From contig NW_026570243.1 in NCBI RefSeq assembly GCF_019649055.1, positions 1,364,001 to 1,428,000 on the forward strand: a stretch of DNA of 64,000 nt, written 5' to 3'. The translations under genes were made by a program, and so were the position numbers. A model generated the notes under the pieces. The model had not been told where the DNA came from and made no database searches. It saw nothing but the letters and a program-made list of their open reading frames with translations. Positions within the stretch are counted from its first letter, which is position 1; each line of letters begins with the position of its first letter. Shown here in pieces: positions 23,826 through 36,377 of the stretch. Source of the DNA: Paramacrobiotus metropolitanus (lineage: Eukaryota; Tardigrada; Eutardigrada; Parachela; Macrobiotidae).

Positions 23826-24592
23826 TTTTAATTTTCCCGATGTAACAGAAAATTATTGGTGGAAAGTTTGATGGTAATTTATTGGTAAAAGTGGTCCGTA
23901 CAGAAAGGCGTCGAACCGCAAAGGTACGCCGAAGGAGGTCAGCGTTCCTGATCTGGCCTAGTTTAAGTTATTTTTGGCGAGCTTCCTCGCAATTGTGAGC
24001 TTCCTCACTGGTGAGCTTCCTCGCCAATTAAATTAATAATTTAATCTAATTTGGACCGTAGGAAAACAGTCGAAACCTTAAAGGTCGGCTGTGTAATTAA
24101 TCGGTGTCTGTGTGGGTAATTTCCGGGTTGTCTGCGCAAAGCAGTAACCGCGGCGAATAAAACGTAAACTGCAGTGTCAGTGTACCTGGCCTGCAGATAG
24201 ATCAGATAGTGAGTACCGAGCCATTGTCAGTGACTAGGTGAGATAACGATCTCCAGCAGACTGATAAAGGCAAGCCGCAAGCGGTAGCCAAAATCAGCAG
24301 CTAGAGAGAGTTGACCGTGAAAAAAGGTAAACACCGGCAAACGGTGACTGACCTGTGAATTTTAAATTACTGCAGCACGCAAAGTGCAGCAGCGTAATTT
24401 TAGGAATTTGTTACAGTCGAAACCGCAAAGGTCGGCTGTGTCTAAACTCACTTAACAATTCAAACCTAAAAGGAGGATTGGGAAGTGACGTGACAGTAAT
24501 TGCACAATTGCAATTTAGGAAACCAGTAGCACAATCGCTGCTGTACCTTTTATTTTCAAATAACCGCAAAGGTTAATTTGGAAAAAGGCAAA
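23826..24592 (+). promoter_or_regulatory. Structured gag leader: repeated GCAAA-loop and CTTC-loop hairpins
   Basis: GCAAA-loop hairpins with unrelated stems lie at 23907-23930, 24132-24144 (CTGC/GCAG), 24332-24346 (CACCG/CGGTG), 24375-24387 (GCAC/GTGC, inside an outer AATTAC/GTAATT stem), 24413-24439 and 24557-24580. A TTAAA-loop relative is at 24066-24092. Three tandem CTTC-loop hairpins are at 23977-23990, 23995-24008 and 24011-24024. The same set occurs in the second element. Role unknown; RNA packaging, dimerisation or translation control are the usual jobs of such leaders. Confidence 0.65.
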
Positions 24593-27500
24593 ATGTCGGG
24601 TGGGTCGATTCCTAGAAATCGTCCTCCGCCGCGTAAAATTCCTGATAATAAGGTGATCATCGGAGCGTATGATGGGTCAAGAATTCAGACAAGGTTTAAA
24701 TTTAATGCGAAAGTAATCCCATTAAATTTAATGTATATCGCTCTTAATGTCGAACCACCAGAAGCACAAGATGCATTCTGTGGGAAGTCATGGATTGATT
24801 ATCAGGAAATTAAGCGAATTATTAACTCCAAAACAAGATCACCGGCCCATTTTAAGCCATGGATTGAATACGAGGGATGTATTCCCGAAGCTTACCTGGA
24901 CATAACAGATGAGCAGTTTAAAATGGCGCTGCAAGATGCAATCAAATGGCTGCCAGAGTACATGGAAGATTTGGGTAGACGCAGATTAGAGGCGCAAAAC
25001 GCGCATGCAGCGTCCAAGGCGACGGGAAAAACTCCCAAAAAACAGGCGGCGAATGAGCGAGTCACGCGAGGAGCTAAGGAGAAAAATCCAGCCCAGGCGT
25101 CTGGTGCGATATTGGATGAACCCATATCGGAAACTCCAAGCGTGGCTGAGAGCCAGACAGAACCCCAGTCGTCCCAGTCGGACAATAACCTGATAGCCTC
25201 GTCGGCTGTGGATAAAGCGGATATTTCCGAGGGATCTGAAACAAGAGCAAGTAAAAGCATTCGTGGTGGAACGATGACGTTCCATCCGGCACAGCTAAAA
25301 CTTCATAGTTTTGTATCTGAAAAAGATTTTGAACAACCTGATGAGGACTTCCTGACTCAAGCCATGGAAGTAGATGAGCAGCTCGCAGCAGCCGAAACGG
25401 ATCAGGACGTGGGACTGATCGCACGGAAAACCATGCCGGTGTTGCTTCAGGGTCTCCGCACTCTTATCGCATCTACAAAAACAAAAGTTGATGAAATGGG
25501 TAATACAATGTCGTTAGACGCCCGTGTCGAGGCGGAACGAAACGAAAAGCTGAAATTCCAAAACGATTTCAATGAAATGCGTATTAAATTCGAAAATGAA
25601 CAAACGGAAAATGACAGATTAGCTAATGAAATACGTATTGCAAATAATAACCTGCACGACGTAAGAGAGGCTAACAGAAATGCGGAGGTCGCGTTTAACG
25701 CGATTAAAGATGAGCGCGATACTTTAAAAGATACGAATCGAAACTTGGAAAAACTGTTGGAAAACGCTCAGAGGGATCTTTCAAACGCGAAAGCCACGAT
25801 TGATGGTCTCAGTGCTCAACCAACACCGGATTCGGTGAAACAAATAACCGATTCGAACCAAAAACTACTGAAAGTTCAGAAAGATTTAAATTCTGAGAAA
25901 GACGCGCACAAATTGACAAGTAAAAATTTAGCGGACGCGCAGAGTTTGTCCACAAAACTCACCAAAGATTTGGAAGATGAAAAGAGCGGGCTAAAGACGC
26001 GGAAGAGTCTCTTCAAAGGGATCTCACGCATGTGAGAGTCCAGCTCAATAACAAGTCTTCGGTTGGCCCGATGCATATTCCTAAGGAAAAAGATGATTTG
26101 TCCCAAAAGGAAATTGAACGGCTACAGGGCTTGTTGAACTCTGAGCGAGAAAATGTTCAGAAAGCTCAAAGGAATTAAATGAGTTGAAAAACGATAAAAG
26201 ATGCAGTAACTGCGGAAACGCGATTCAAGCCAAGAACAAAGCACAGGCTGATGCCTACGAAAAATCGGAAACGTGCAACCGGCTATATGCGGAAAATGCA
26301 CAGTGCCGAAAGGAATGGCATGAAAAACACGACTAACTTACCAAGATGGAGAATGACCTTAGGCAAGCGGCCGAGGAGCTACTTCAATTCCGAAACCCGG
26401 ATGTTGCTCTTGGTGGCACTGAGAGATATTTCCAAAGGGAAGCACCGGTAGCAACAGGAGACGTTTTACGTCCTCCCGCATTCGCGCTATTCAACCCCCA
26501 AAATTTTCTGTCATCCGTTGATCAGCCGTTAGCTACTGGCAGTAATCCGGCTAGCATCTTGCGGAGGCCTAGACAGGAATCGCGAGTCGAATTCTCGGAA
26601 GCTCACTTCATGCCACGCTCGTCTTCAGAGAGCCAAATTCCCAGGGAAATGGTGTCATCCAAACAAAAGAAAAATAAGCCAACAGATTTACGGCAAGAAA
26701 TTCTAAAAAGAACAGCTGATGACTCTGGCCGCCCGATGCGTGGATCTGAACACAGGGACAGCTCAGATACAGAAAACGAATTTGGGGATGATGTTCTACT
26801 GGATGATGAGCACCGTCGCCCTAGCAGCACAACCAGTAATGAGTCCGCTTCCAGAAACCCTCAGTTGGAAGAATGGCTAATTAAACAGACCCAAATTTCT
26901 GACAGAACCGCGCTTACACAAGAAAGCGTGGTGGAATTAATAGCAAAACTGGCGGAAAAAGATAGCGATAAGAACGTGGGTGGAATGAAATTGCTCACCT
27001 TCGACGATTCCCATCCGGAAAAAATTCAGAAATGGCTGATGAATGTATAGCAGTGTCGAACCACGAATAACTGGAATGATGAGGTTACATGTCGTAGAGT
27101 AACCGGTGCATTCAATGGAGCGTCCTTCCAATGGTTTTAAAAATTCTGGAAAGACAATAAAGGGAAATCATGGTCTGATTTCTTTAAACCGGCGATTATT
27201 GCGCATTTTAACGGCTCTCTCTCTAAAGCCGATATTCGAAGAAAAATGAACAACCGCAAGCTGGATTTCTATGAGCCTGTTCGTGCTTACCTGGATAGTT
27301 TCCTCCCATGGTTTGAAGAATTAAAAGTGTCGGATGAGGAACAAGTGGAAGCACTCCTAGAGGGCGTTCAGGAGCACCGACCGGCGTGGTTCAGAGAAAT
27401 ATATAATGCAGCGCCTAAAAATTATTCGGAATTCGAAAAGAAATTGCAAGAGTGCGAGAAGTTATGGAAGCGAATGAATAAAGATAAAAAGGCACCCGAA

Positions 27501-30500
27501 TCAACACAGAAAGGTGCTCCTTCAGAACCGAGAAGTGTTGGAAATAATAATAATAATAATTCGAATTATGAAAATCGAGGCGACCGCGGTGGCTTGTCTC
27601 AGAGGGGAAATTATTATTCGAACCGGGGAGGCCGCGGAAATTATGGGAATAATCGTGGAGGATACTCCCGCTCGTACACGTAGACAGTAATTCCTCAGCC
27701 GCAGAATTCGGTGGCTCCAGTCCAACCTGTCCTGAATGTGCCCCAGCCGCAGTTTGTCCCAGTCCCGGTGTTTCAACAGCCACAATATGTTGAGCAGCAA
27801 CCGGTGCAATTTGCTCAGACCTTCCCGCAGCCTATCCCCATGCAGGCTCCGGTACCTGTTCCGATGCAAATGATAAATCCGATGATGCCGGTTATGCAGC
27901 CGCAATTTCAGCAGCCGCTACAGAACTTTGATCCACAGTATCAACAGGATGGCCCTGCGAATAATAACAATTATAACGGCGGCAATAATCGTGGAAATTA
28001 CCGAAATAACAATAATAATAATTATCGCGGACGAGGTGGCTTTAACAACAATAATAACCGCCAGCAAAATCAGAACCAAAATTATCGCCCGAATCAACAG
28101 GTTGGAAATCAACCCCCGTTTGACGAAAGAAACATTTTAAAGGATAAATGGCGAACGAATCGCGGAGTGGAGATTTGCTTCCGCTGTCATGGTCTTCATC
28201 CTGCTGCAGGTTGTACGAATCAGTTTGTACTTCCCCGACAGTATGAACCGTCTGCCGAATTGTTGGCAAGATACAACAACCCGCAGCAGCAAATTAATAT
28301 GATGGAGTTAGACTTACCGGCTGGTTTGTCTTCTCCGACGCCCCAGTGTAACAAAATGGAAGTCCAGGATTTTTCGCAATACCCACTAGCGGATCATGTG
28401 TGTCTGTTGCCGACGCTCGACGCCCAGGCCTGGTATTCTGTGATTGACATAAATTATCAGAAAGTGAAAACTATGCTGGATACCGGTTCTAGCATTTCCG
28501 TTATGTCGTTAAAAATGGCTAAAGATTTAAAATTAAATATTCACCGCTGCCCCGATCATATTAAGGGCAGAGTTGTTCACACGGCTTATCAGGGAAGACA
28601 ATTAATCGAGCCGCTTTCAGTGGTGGTCACCATCCATGAATTTGGGATGGCTTTCGAGCACGCAGTGCTTGTGAGCTCCACTTTTGATAGGGACCACGTT
28701 GTTTTAGGTTTGGACTTTTTAGCTACAAAGCCTTTTATTCTAGATATGAATACTATGACGTGGCGTCTCTAGCGTAGACAGCCTAATGCTCCGGCATTTT
28801 TCCGTCGTGAGACTCACCTCATGTCGGATGTCATCCGCTCACATGATTTTGATCCATTAATTCCTGTGGGAGTTAAGCCGTCCCCGTCAATTCCAGCGTT
28901 GATGTTAACGGAGCGTATCGGTGTCGCTAAGGAGGCAAAATTCGTACCATATGAGTCCGCACATTTAATTCTGGCGAAAGCAGATCCAGAAATTTGTATT
29001 TTACACTTACAAAAGGCTAAGCAGGAGTGGCCTCGCCCAGTTCAGTCCCCACCAGTGATAAAAATGGCTGATGCCCCGGTGAAAACGGAAGTTAAAGAAA
29101 CTACACCTGTACAGACAACACAGATTAAAAAGGGATCTGATCGGCGTGATGAAGAGTTTGTGCGTAGTGTGGTACAAGAAATGATCAGGCAATATCTCCC
29201 GAAAGCAGCTTCGGTAGCGGATGAACCCATTAGACCTGCAATTAAAAAGGAAATTAAGACGGAGGAACTCCCAGAACCAAGTCAAGTTCGTGGGGGAGGC
29301 GGTGAGACAATTGTACATAACATGCAGTTAAGTTCGCGGGGGAGAGAACAGGCGTCTCCTCAGCCGCCAATTAAAAAGGAAAAAGTTGTGCAGCCGTCGC
29401 CGGCAAGCAGCCCAAGTACCTCACCATCGGTATCGATTAGTCCTGTGCCTAACTCTGGCTCCAGTCAAGTTCGTGGGGGTGACGACTCCCTACAACTCCC
29501 GATCCAAATCTCTTCTGTAGATGCGGTGTTGAAGCAGCACCCTGCAGCAAAATATCTCTACATGGGTGTTTTGGAGAAATCAGCGAAGGTTGTTGAATGT
29601 CTTAGCATGGATAACAAATTGCTTAATGTCATACCGGTTGAGCGCGACCGCAGAGACGTAGATGAAGTCCACGATTATCCGTCTTACATGGCACGCAATC
29701 CAGAGCTGAAGAAGTGGATGACGCCGATGGATAGGCCTCAGGATAAACAGTTGTTTCCCTCGGAGCAACGTTTCAGAGATCCACAGTTTTGGCGCGAAAC
29801 TCAGCAGCAGTGTGTTGATAGCCGGATGTGGTACAAAATGTACAAAAAGCCGTCGCATGCTAATACGAATTTTACCAAGTACGAAATCAATCGGTTCATA
29901 ATCTGCGAAGGAATTCTATGCAGGGTGCCCGATCACAGCGGAGCATGTCCGAGAATCTACGTGCCGCACCAATGGCGACAGAAATTAATCGCCTGCTTCC
30001 ACAAAATCCTTATTCACCGGCAGGCGTATGGCCGGCATGAAAAATTATATCCGTATTTGGTGAAATTGTTTTACTGGCCGGATTGTATTATTGAAATTGA
30101 ACGGTACGAAAAGAACTGTGACGTATGTCGAAATTCAATTAATGACCGTCGGCATTTTGAAACTCTGAAGCGTACCGAGCAATTACACGCACAAAAAGCT
30201 ACAGGAAAACGTAAAGTTACCTTTTCTGTGGATAACCCAGCACCAGCAGGTCAATTTGAGAATGGTAGCTTTGTCCCTGCTGATGGAATGCAGCCCATCA
30301 ATATTGGCCCGTGTCCGGTCTCCTACGAGGATAAACAGGCGGAGAAGCAAAGGGAAATTAATTCCCAAATAATTAATAACTCACCGCAGCAGGAGTATTC
30401 GGAGTTTACATCTGAAGAAGCCAGAGTAGCATATGAACTAGCCAAGGATGTTAATATTAATGAACAATGGGAAATCTGGAATGAAATACAGAAGCAGAAA

Positions 30501-33500
30501 GCGTTGAGTGAATCTGCAGCTGTTAATCCAGCACAACCCACCGTGGGAAATTACGAACCATCACCGGAAGGTTCGGGAAGGAGCTCTCCTCGGCGTAAAA
30601 AGTCCAGTTACAGCCGTAGAATCAGACGGGAATATGCGGAAAGAGAAGCGGCAAGTCAGATGTCTGCTGAGACAGTGCCGCCGGCACCGGCGCTACAACA
30701 ACCGACGGCTAAAAACTTGCCCAAACGGTCACAGGACGTCCGTGAATCCACAGAGATCCCGGCATGTGTTTATACGAAGGATGCTATTGAATTAGCATAC
30801 AAAGAAGCTCACCTGAAACAAGCCCAAGCGCAGACAGAAATTAATTCGTTAGAACACGATATTTACCGCTTTGAACCAGAACCTGGTCCGATCGATTGTT
30901 TTAAAATGGAGCTGTTTCCAGCTTCACCGGTCATAATTCAGCCCCATTCGCAGGGAATTATTCGCGCTACGACGTCTATGTTCGATGAGCAATTCATGGA
31001 GTTCCAGGATGAGTATTTATATACTCAGCCGTTTCTCTATGAAGGAAAAATTCCTGAATCAAATAAAAATGCAGTGCTGTTGGACGGCGTTTTAACATTG
31101 AATGAGTACGGTAATTGTCGAGTCTGCGTCGTTAATGTTTCTGACAAACCGCTGGTTTTAAACGAAGAAACTAACCTTGGCGAAGTTGCGCTTGTCGATG
31201 CGGTCTATCAGATGGACTCTCCGGAGTTCCAAGAGAGTTGTCAAGAAGCCATTGGTGGCATTTCCAGTGATCAGGAAGGCGCCCCGGCCCCAGTAAAAAT
31301 AACGGAATGTCCGGCCATGCAGCTGCAACCACCTGCCGGCAGTGCTGTGGATCCTGAAACAGAAGAAACCTTTGCCAAAATTAAAGTTGGTGATATCTGC
31401 CCCAGCAAGGAAGAATTAAAGGCTATTTTTTATCAGGCAAAGTCAGTCTTACCAACTAAAGCGCGCCCCGTCGGCTGTTGTACCATATATGAGCACTCGG
31501 TTGATACTGGAACGAGTTTGCCGGTCAGAACTCCTCCGTATCGCACGTCGTTTGAGGATCGTAAATGGCTCCAGGCTAAAACACAGGAAATGATTAAAGA
31601 CGGCATTATCGAGCCAACGAACTCGGCGTGGGGAAGTCCTATTTGCATCGTAAAAAAGAAGGATAAATCTCGTCGATTAACGGTTGACTTCCGCAAATTA
31701 AACGAACGGTTAATGGGCAGCAGTTACCCGCTTCCCAGAGTCCACGATATTTTGAACGCGTTGGATAAAGCTACGGTATTCAGTAAAACTGATTTAAAGA
31801 GTGGATTTTGGCAAATAAAAATTAAACCAGAAGATCGCTGTAAAACAACGATGGTCGGAGAAGAGTTCACGTTTCAATACAAAGTCTTACCTTTTGGGAT
31901 GAAGGACGCGCCTTCGGCTTTCCAGCGCGCCATGGACCTGACGCTTGCAAACATGAAATGGAGAAACGTGTTAGTGTTTATAGATGACATTATTGTCTTC
32001 AGTAAAAATCACATGCGCGATTTACAGGAGCTCTTTTTGAGGCTCCAGGAGTGCGGCTGGACCATCAATCCTGAAAAAACAGAGTTGTTTGTTAATTCGA
32101 TTACCTTTTTGGGTCACACAGTCGATCAGATTGGAATAAGCACAGACCCAGAGAAGATCCAGGCGGTTAAAGAATTTGGCCCTATAAAGGATAAGAAAGA
32201 TATTCTTAGGTTTTTGGGCATGGTTGGCTACTATCGCCAATTTTTGTTAAAAATTTTCAAGAAATCGCAGAGCCGCTTCAGAAGTTAATTCCTAAAAAAG
32301 CCACTTTTGAATGGGGAACAGATCAATGTAGAGCGGTGGAACAATTGAAGGAAGCCTTGGTGACGGCGCCGGTTTTGGCTCGTTATGACCCGGAGGCTTT
32401 ATCGAGAGTGGTCGTGGATGCCAGTACTATCGCGGTGGGTGCAGTCCTTATGCAATGTCCCAAGGATAAGCCAACGGACGTGCCGACGAACTGGCGTCCT
32501 ATCGCATATTTAAGCCGTAAGTTGACCGAGACGCAAAAAAGACTCTACTTTCCTACAGAGCTTGAAGCTTACGCGGTTATCTGTGCCTTAAAGAAGTGGA
32601 AGCATTATTTGTCTGATTATCAGTTCGAAGTACAAGCCGATCATCAGGCGCTTGTCTTTCTTAATAATATGCGCGATGCCGCTGGCCGCCTCGGGCGCTG
32701 GGCGTTATATATCCAGCAGTTTAACACTAAGCCTGTTCACATACCTGGCAAAGAGAACGTTATTGCAGACGCTTTGAGCAGAAATCCAGGAGAGCAACCG
32801 GAACCTGATTCTGACGACTTGGACATCGAATTTGATTATCGGCAAACTTACCCGTTCGCTGGTGATGCAGCGATGATTGAGTGTTGCTTTGCGGTTTTGG
32901 AGAGAGATTACGTCGATATCCGGTTTGAAATGATGTTGGCCGAGGTGAAGGCAGTCTCTCAAGAGGGTATGCAAGCCTTTGACGCTGATAAAGTCCAGAA
33001 GTTGATTACAGATGACAAAGCCTCACACTGGGCTGAGGAGCAGTCTCGAGATGCCCGCATTGTCAGATGGCGATTGCTCCTAGAAAATAAAAAGGAAAAG
33101 ATGTCAGAACACGAGAAATTACATTTAAACAAATTTGTAGTGAAGCAGGGTGTTGTATACTACAAGTTCGAATTAAACCGGAAGATTTATTACTGCATGT
33201 ATGTGCCCGTGCACTGGCGGTTACAATTCCTTCAGGATAATCATGACTCACCATTAGCGGCACACTTGGGAGTTTTAGCCACCTACAAGAGGATGTACAA
33301 GTATTTTTATTGGCCCCGTATGTTTGAGTCCGTCAAAAATTATTGTGCCTCTTGCCCGGCGTGCCTTGCACAAAATCCTCTTGCTACGGCTCCGGCCGGT
33401 GCTCTCCAGTCAAACCCGACTGTTCCTCCTCGGTTAGTTTGGGCAATCGACGTTGCTCCAGCTCTTCCAACGACGGAATCTGGAAATAAAAACATAATTA

Positions 33501-35190
33501 TTGCGGTTGATTACGGAAGCAAATACATAGTCGCGGAGGCAGTTGAGAGAAATGACGCCGCCACTTTGGCGTTGTTCTTCTATCGTCGTATCCTCACGGT
33601 CTTTGGCATGCCCGTACACATTACCTCAGACCGCGGCAGTAATTTTATGTCAGAAATGTTTCGAGAGCTTCTAGCTCTCGCTGGTGTTGCTCACGCACCG
33701 ACGGCGTCAGGACACCAGCAGGGTAACGGACTTGTTGAGAAACGCGTAGGGGAAATCAAGAAGGCATTAGCGAAGTATGTTAATGAACAGCAAAGTGACT
33801 GGGATATCTTCCTCCCAGCACTTTGTGCTGCCTTTAACAGTAAGATTGTGGAGCGAACGGGCCGCACACCATTCTTCATGATGCACGGCACCGAGATGCG
33901 CTTACCGTTGAATAACTTCCTGCCATTTGAAGAGGATTTCGTGATCCTCGCTCACGTTTATGTGCAGCAGATGCAACGTGGACTTGGCGAGGCTTTGGAT
34001 TTGGTAAACGCAGAAGAATTTCGGCATAAACTGAAGGAAAAAATTCGTTACGATGCAAATATTTCGCAGTATCGTATAAACCGGGTGATCAGGTTCTGGT
34101 GTACGTACTTCACAGAAAAGTGGGGAAGAATCCATCCCTTATGCCCCGTTGGACTGCTGGATGGGAAATCGTTCGTCAGTCAGGGCCGGTTCACTATGTA
34201 GTAAAGAGTAATAGGCGTGGGAACGTTAAAACTGACACAGTCCATGTCAGCCGCCTAAAGCCGTATAATTTCCGCGACGTTGATACTATTCTACAAGACG
34301 AGCACTTACCGAAATTGCTCGATTGTGTGGAGAAGGAATGCCCCGATGAATTGGTTGAGGCACCCGCGCCGCCGCCGGTGATCCCGTCCGTTGATTCAGC
34401 ATCGTCGCGTCTTGATGCTGAATACGCTGAATACTTGGATAACCAGATGGAGGCTGTTCCGCTTTTGAAAACTCGCTCTGGGCGTGTCGTTAAACCTGTA
34501 GAACGATATGTAAACGAAGTAAATGACAAAAAGCGTAAAAGAGATCCGTCAGTGGATAATAAAAAGCGTAAGGCTGTACATAATCAATTTTCACCTACAC
34601 CGAATGTATTCCAGCTGACAGAAAACTCCGAACTGGTTGAGCCATTGGCTAGTGACACACCGCTAATTACCTGTAATTTAAGGGAGACTGGCCCAACACA
34701 GTCAACGAATTCTTCCCCGGCAGTTGCAGAAGATAGAATTCTCCCAGCCCCGGCTTGGGCGCGCCCAATTGAGCAGTTCTGGCCCCAGGGCGTGATATCC
34801 GATAACGCCCTTGATAAACAGGAATTCTGGAAGTATCGACAAATGGAGTGTAGTGACATGATGTTGTGGGACGCCGTTGTTGACGGAGACTGTACTTTAG
34901 AGGAATCCCCGTATGCAGCTTGGCACCTTCCCCTTGTACTGAAAATAAAAGGCATTATTTGCCATTATGGTGAAAAAGAGGATATACCAAAAAGAATCCC
35001 TAAAATTCTGATCCCGTTTCAATGGCGTAAAATAGTGGCTGAATCAGTGCACCGCCGTTTATTACATAAATACTGTAGTGCTATTACGCCATATGAGTAC
35101 TTGTATAAAACTCTTCGGTTTTTCTGGCCTCAAATGAAGTCTGATTTAGCGAAATTTTGCCGGATTTGTACCTTATGTAATCTGGATTAA
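24593..35190 (+). pseudogene. gag-pol polyprotein of the large element, disrupted
   Basis: Order of domains: N-terminal unknown region, long coiled coil, Retrotrans_gag-like capsid region (about 27.0-27.5 kb), Arg/Gly/Asn-rich and Pro/Gln-rich linkers, zinc knuckle (28176-28214), aspartic protease (LDTGSS near 28470; VLGLDFL), first H2C2 module (29.8-30.1 kb), linker, reverse transcriptase (FIDD near 31980), RNase H (DAS..GA, TELEAYA, DHQALVFL), integrase (H2C2, then D, D, 35 residues, E; 33.2-33.75 kb), a GPY/F-like region with VHVSRLKPY, and a third H2C2 module at the C-terminus (about 35.0-35.19 kb). Breaks relative to the second copy: frameshifts near 25985, 26170, 32250 and 34090; stops near 26335, 27048, 27138, 27681 and 28770; a 9-nt deletion near 32000. 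It cannot make a full polyprotein as it stands. Confidence 0.85.
29469..29484 (+). other. Internal copy of the PPT/LTR-start sequence in pol
   Basis: GTTCGTGGGGGTGACG is identical to the 16 bp spanning the G-rich tract and first five LTR bases at 46717-46732. It lies in frame within the polyprotein (QVRGGD). A sister tract GTTCGTGGGGGAGG lies about 180 bp upstream. Could act as a central polypurine tract. Confidence 0.4.
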
Positions 35191-35531
35191 AGGGCCAAGC
35201 GGCCGTGTAAATATGTACATTTCTTTTATTTTTAAATTCTAAAGAATTGAAATTTTATGCTTTGATTTACTGAATTACCTGGAAAATTCCCAAATAAGTC
35301 GCTGTACGTACAAAGGTACTGAATATACTCGCCATTGGCTAGGTTGCAATGACGTAGGGTTTATCGCTCTTGTAGAGACATCTGCGGTGCTGAAACTGCT
35401 TGACAGTAGCTGTAAAAACGAAAATTCGCACCGGTAAAATCAGTGTTATTCATTCGCTGCCCCTGATCTTGTGCGAGTTGCCCTTGCTTCACTCTGATCT
35501 TCTGGCTAGCAAATTGAGACGTGCCGTTATA
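35191..35531. other. Spacer between pol and first cargo gene
   Basis: AT-rich start, no LTR, no polypurine tract. This is where a normal Ty3/gypsy element would end. Confidence 0.5.
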
Positions 35532-36377
35532 ATGCATCGCCTGAAGGTACCACCACATCCTTCCTATCAGCATGAGGATACCACCAGTTCCTCGGAGGAT
35601 TCAGTGCAGGTTTTGGCAGATGTTTTGGCCGATGTTCAGCCGCCAATGTATCCCGATCCTCATGTTGGATGGCCTGAGCCAACGTTCGAATGGTCGACTC
35701 GCATGGTGGATTGCGGCCTTCGGCCATCTCCGTATGACTATGCTCGTGGAGGAAAAAGTTACATTCCTCCGTCTGGTTTGATTCATTGTCCCTACAATCC
35801 AGACACCGATTATGTGGAGCTTCACCCTGAGACTCGATTGCGTTTTCGTGGCAAGATTTATCACAATGGTTCGGAAATGACCCTGGACAAATACAATCGC
35901 TTTGTCCACACTCTGGATCTGTCAAAGGACGCACACTATGCATTGTTGCGTTACCTGCGTGTGGATTTCCGACAAGGATGGCTCGTCGGGCAGATCGTTT
36001 GCGAACTCCGTCGGAACCACGGCATCAATGTTGTGCGTAATCCCATTGAGTTTCTCACTGCATTGGATTATGTTCCAGGAGAAGCGGGAGATCGTGGTGC
36101 TGTTGTTACGCTGGTGGATGCTTACAATCAACATATTGAAGAAGAAATCTCCTATGTAGATGAACACTTACGCTTGGAAGCGCAGCAGCGTTTTTACGAT
36201 CGTTTGAACGCAGCCGATCCGCGCTTGTCAGCTCAGAAATGGCAGGAACAGCAACAAGCCCGTTGGTTATTGGAAGAAGGACAGGAGAAGCGCGGCCCGG
36301 GCAAACTGGATGCTTCGATTGCCAAACGGCATCGCCCACGCCGTGATAATGACGAAGACATGGCTCCTGCCGTTTAG
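35532..36377 (+). CDS. Cargo gene A: unrecognised 281-residue protein
   Basis: First in-frame ATG at 35532 (MHRLKVPP). The N-terminus is acidic and Ser-rich (EDTTSSSEDS). The middle block contains CPYNPD and GKIYHNGS followed by LDLSKDAHYALLRYLRVDF. The C-terminal part is helical and Gln/Glu/Arg-rich, ending with a basic nuclear-localisation-like KRHRPRR and an acidic tail. No signal peptide, membrane segment or known catalytic motif seen. CPYNPD, GxxYxNGS and DLS[KR] recur in cargo gene E, so the two are probably related. Fully open although the upstream gag-pol is broken. Function unknown. Confidence 0.6.
   Translation: MHRLKVPPHPSYQHEDTTSSSEDSVQVLADVLADVQPPMYPDPHVGWPEPTFEWSTRMVDCGLRPSPYDYARGGKSYIPPSGLIHCPYNPDTDYVELHPETRLRFRGKIYHNGSEMTLDKYNRFVHTLDLSKDAHYALLRYLRVDFRQGWLVGQIVCELRRNHGINVVRNPIEFLTALDYVPGEAGDRGAVVTLVDAYNQHIEEEISYVDEHLRLEAQQRFYDRLNAADPRLSAQKWQEQQQARWLLEEGQEKRGPGKLDASIAKRHRPRRDNDEDMAPAV

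Noticed and set aside
27415-28269. Several open frames opposite the Asn/Gln-rich part of gag
   Set aside because: AAT/CAG repeats give long open frames on the opposite strand automatically; the same pattern recurs at 58.0-58.9 kb.
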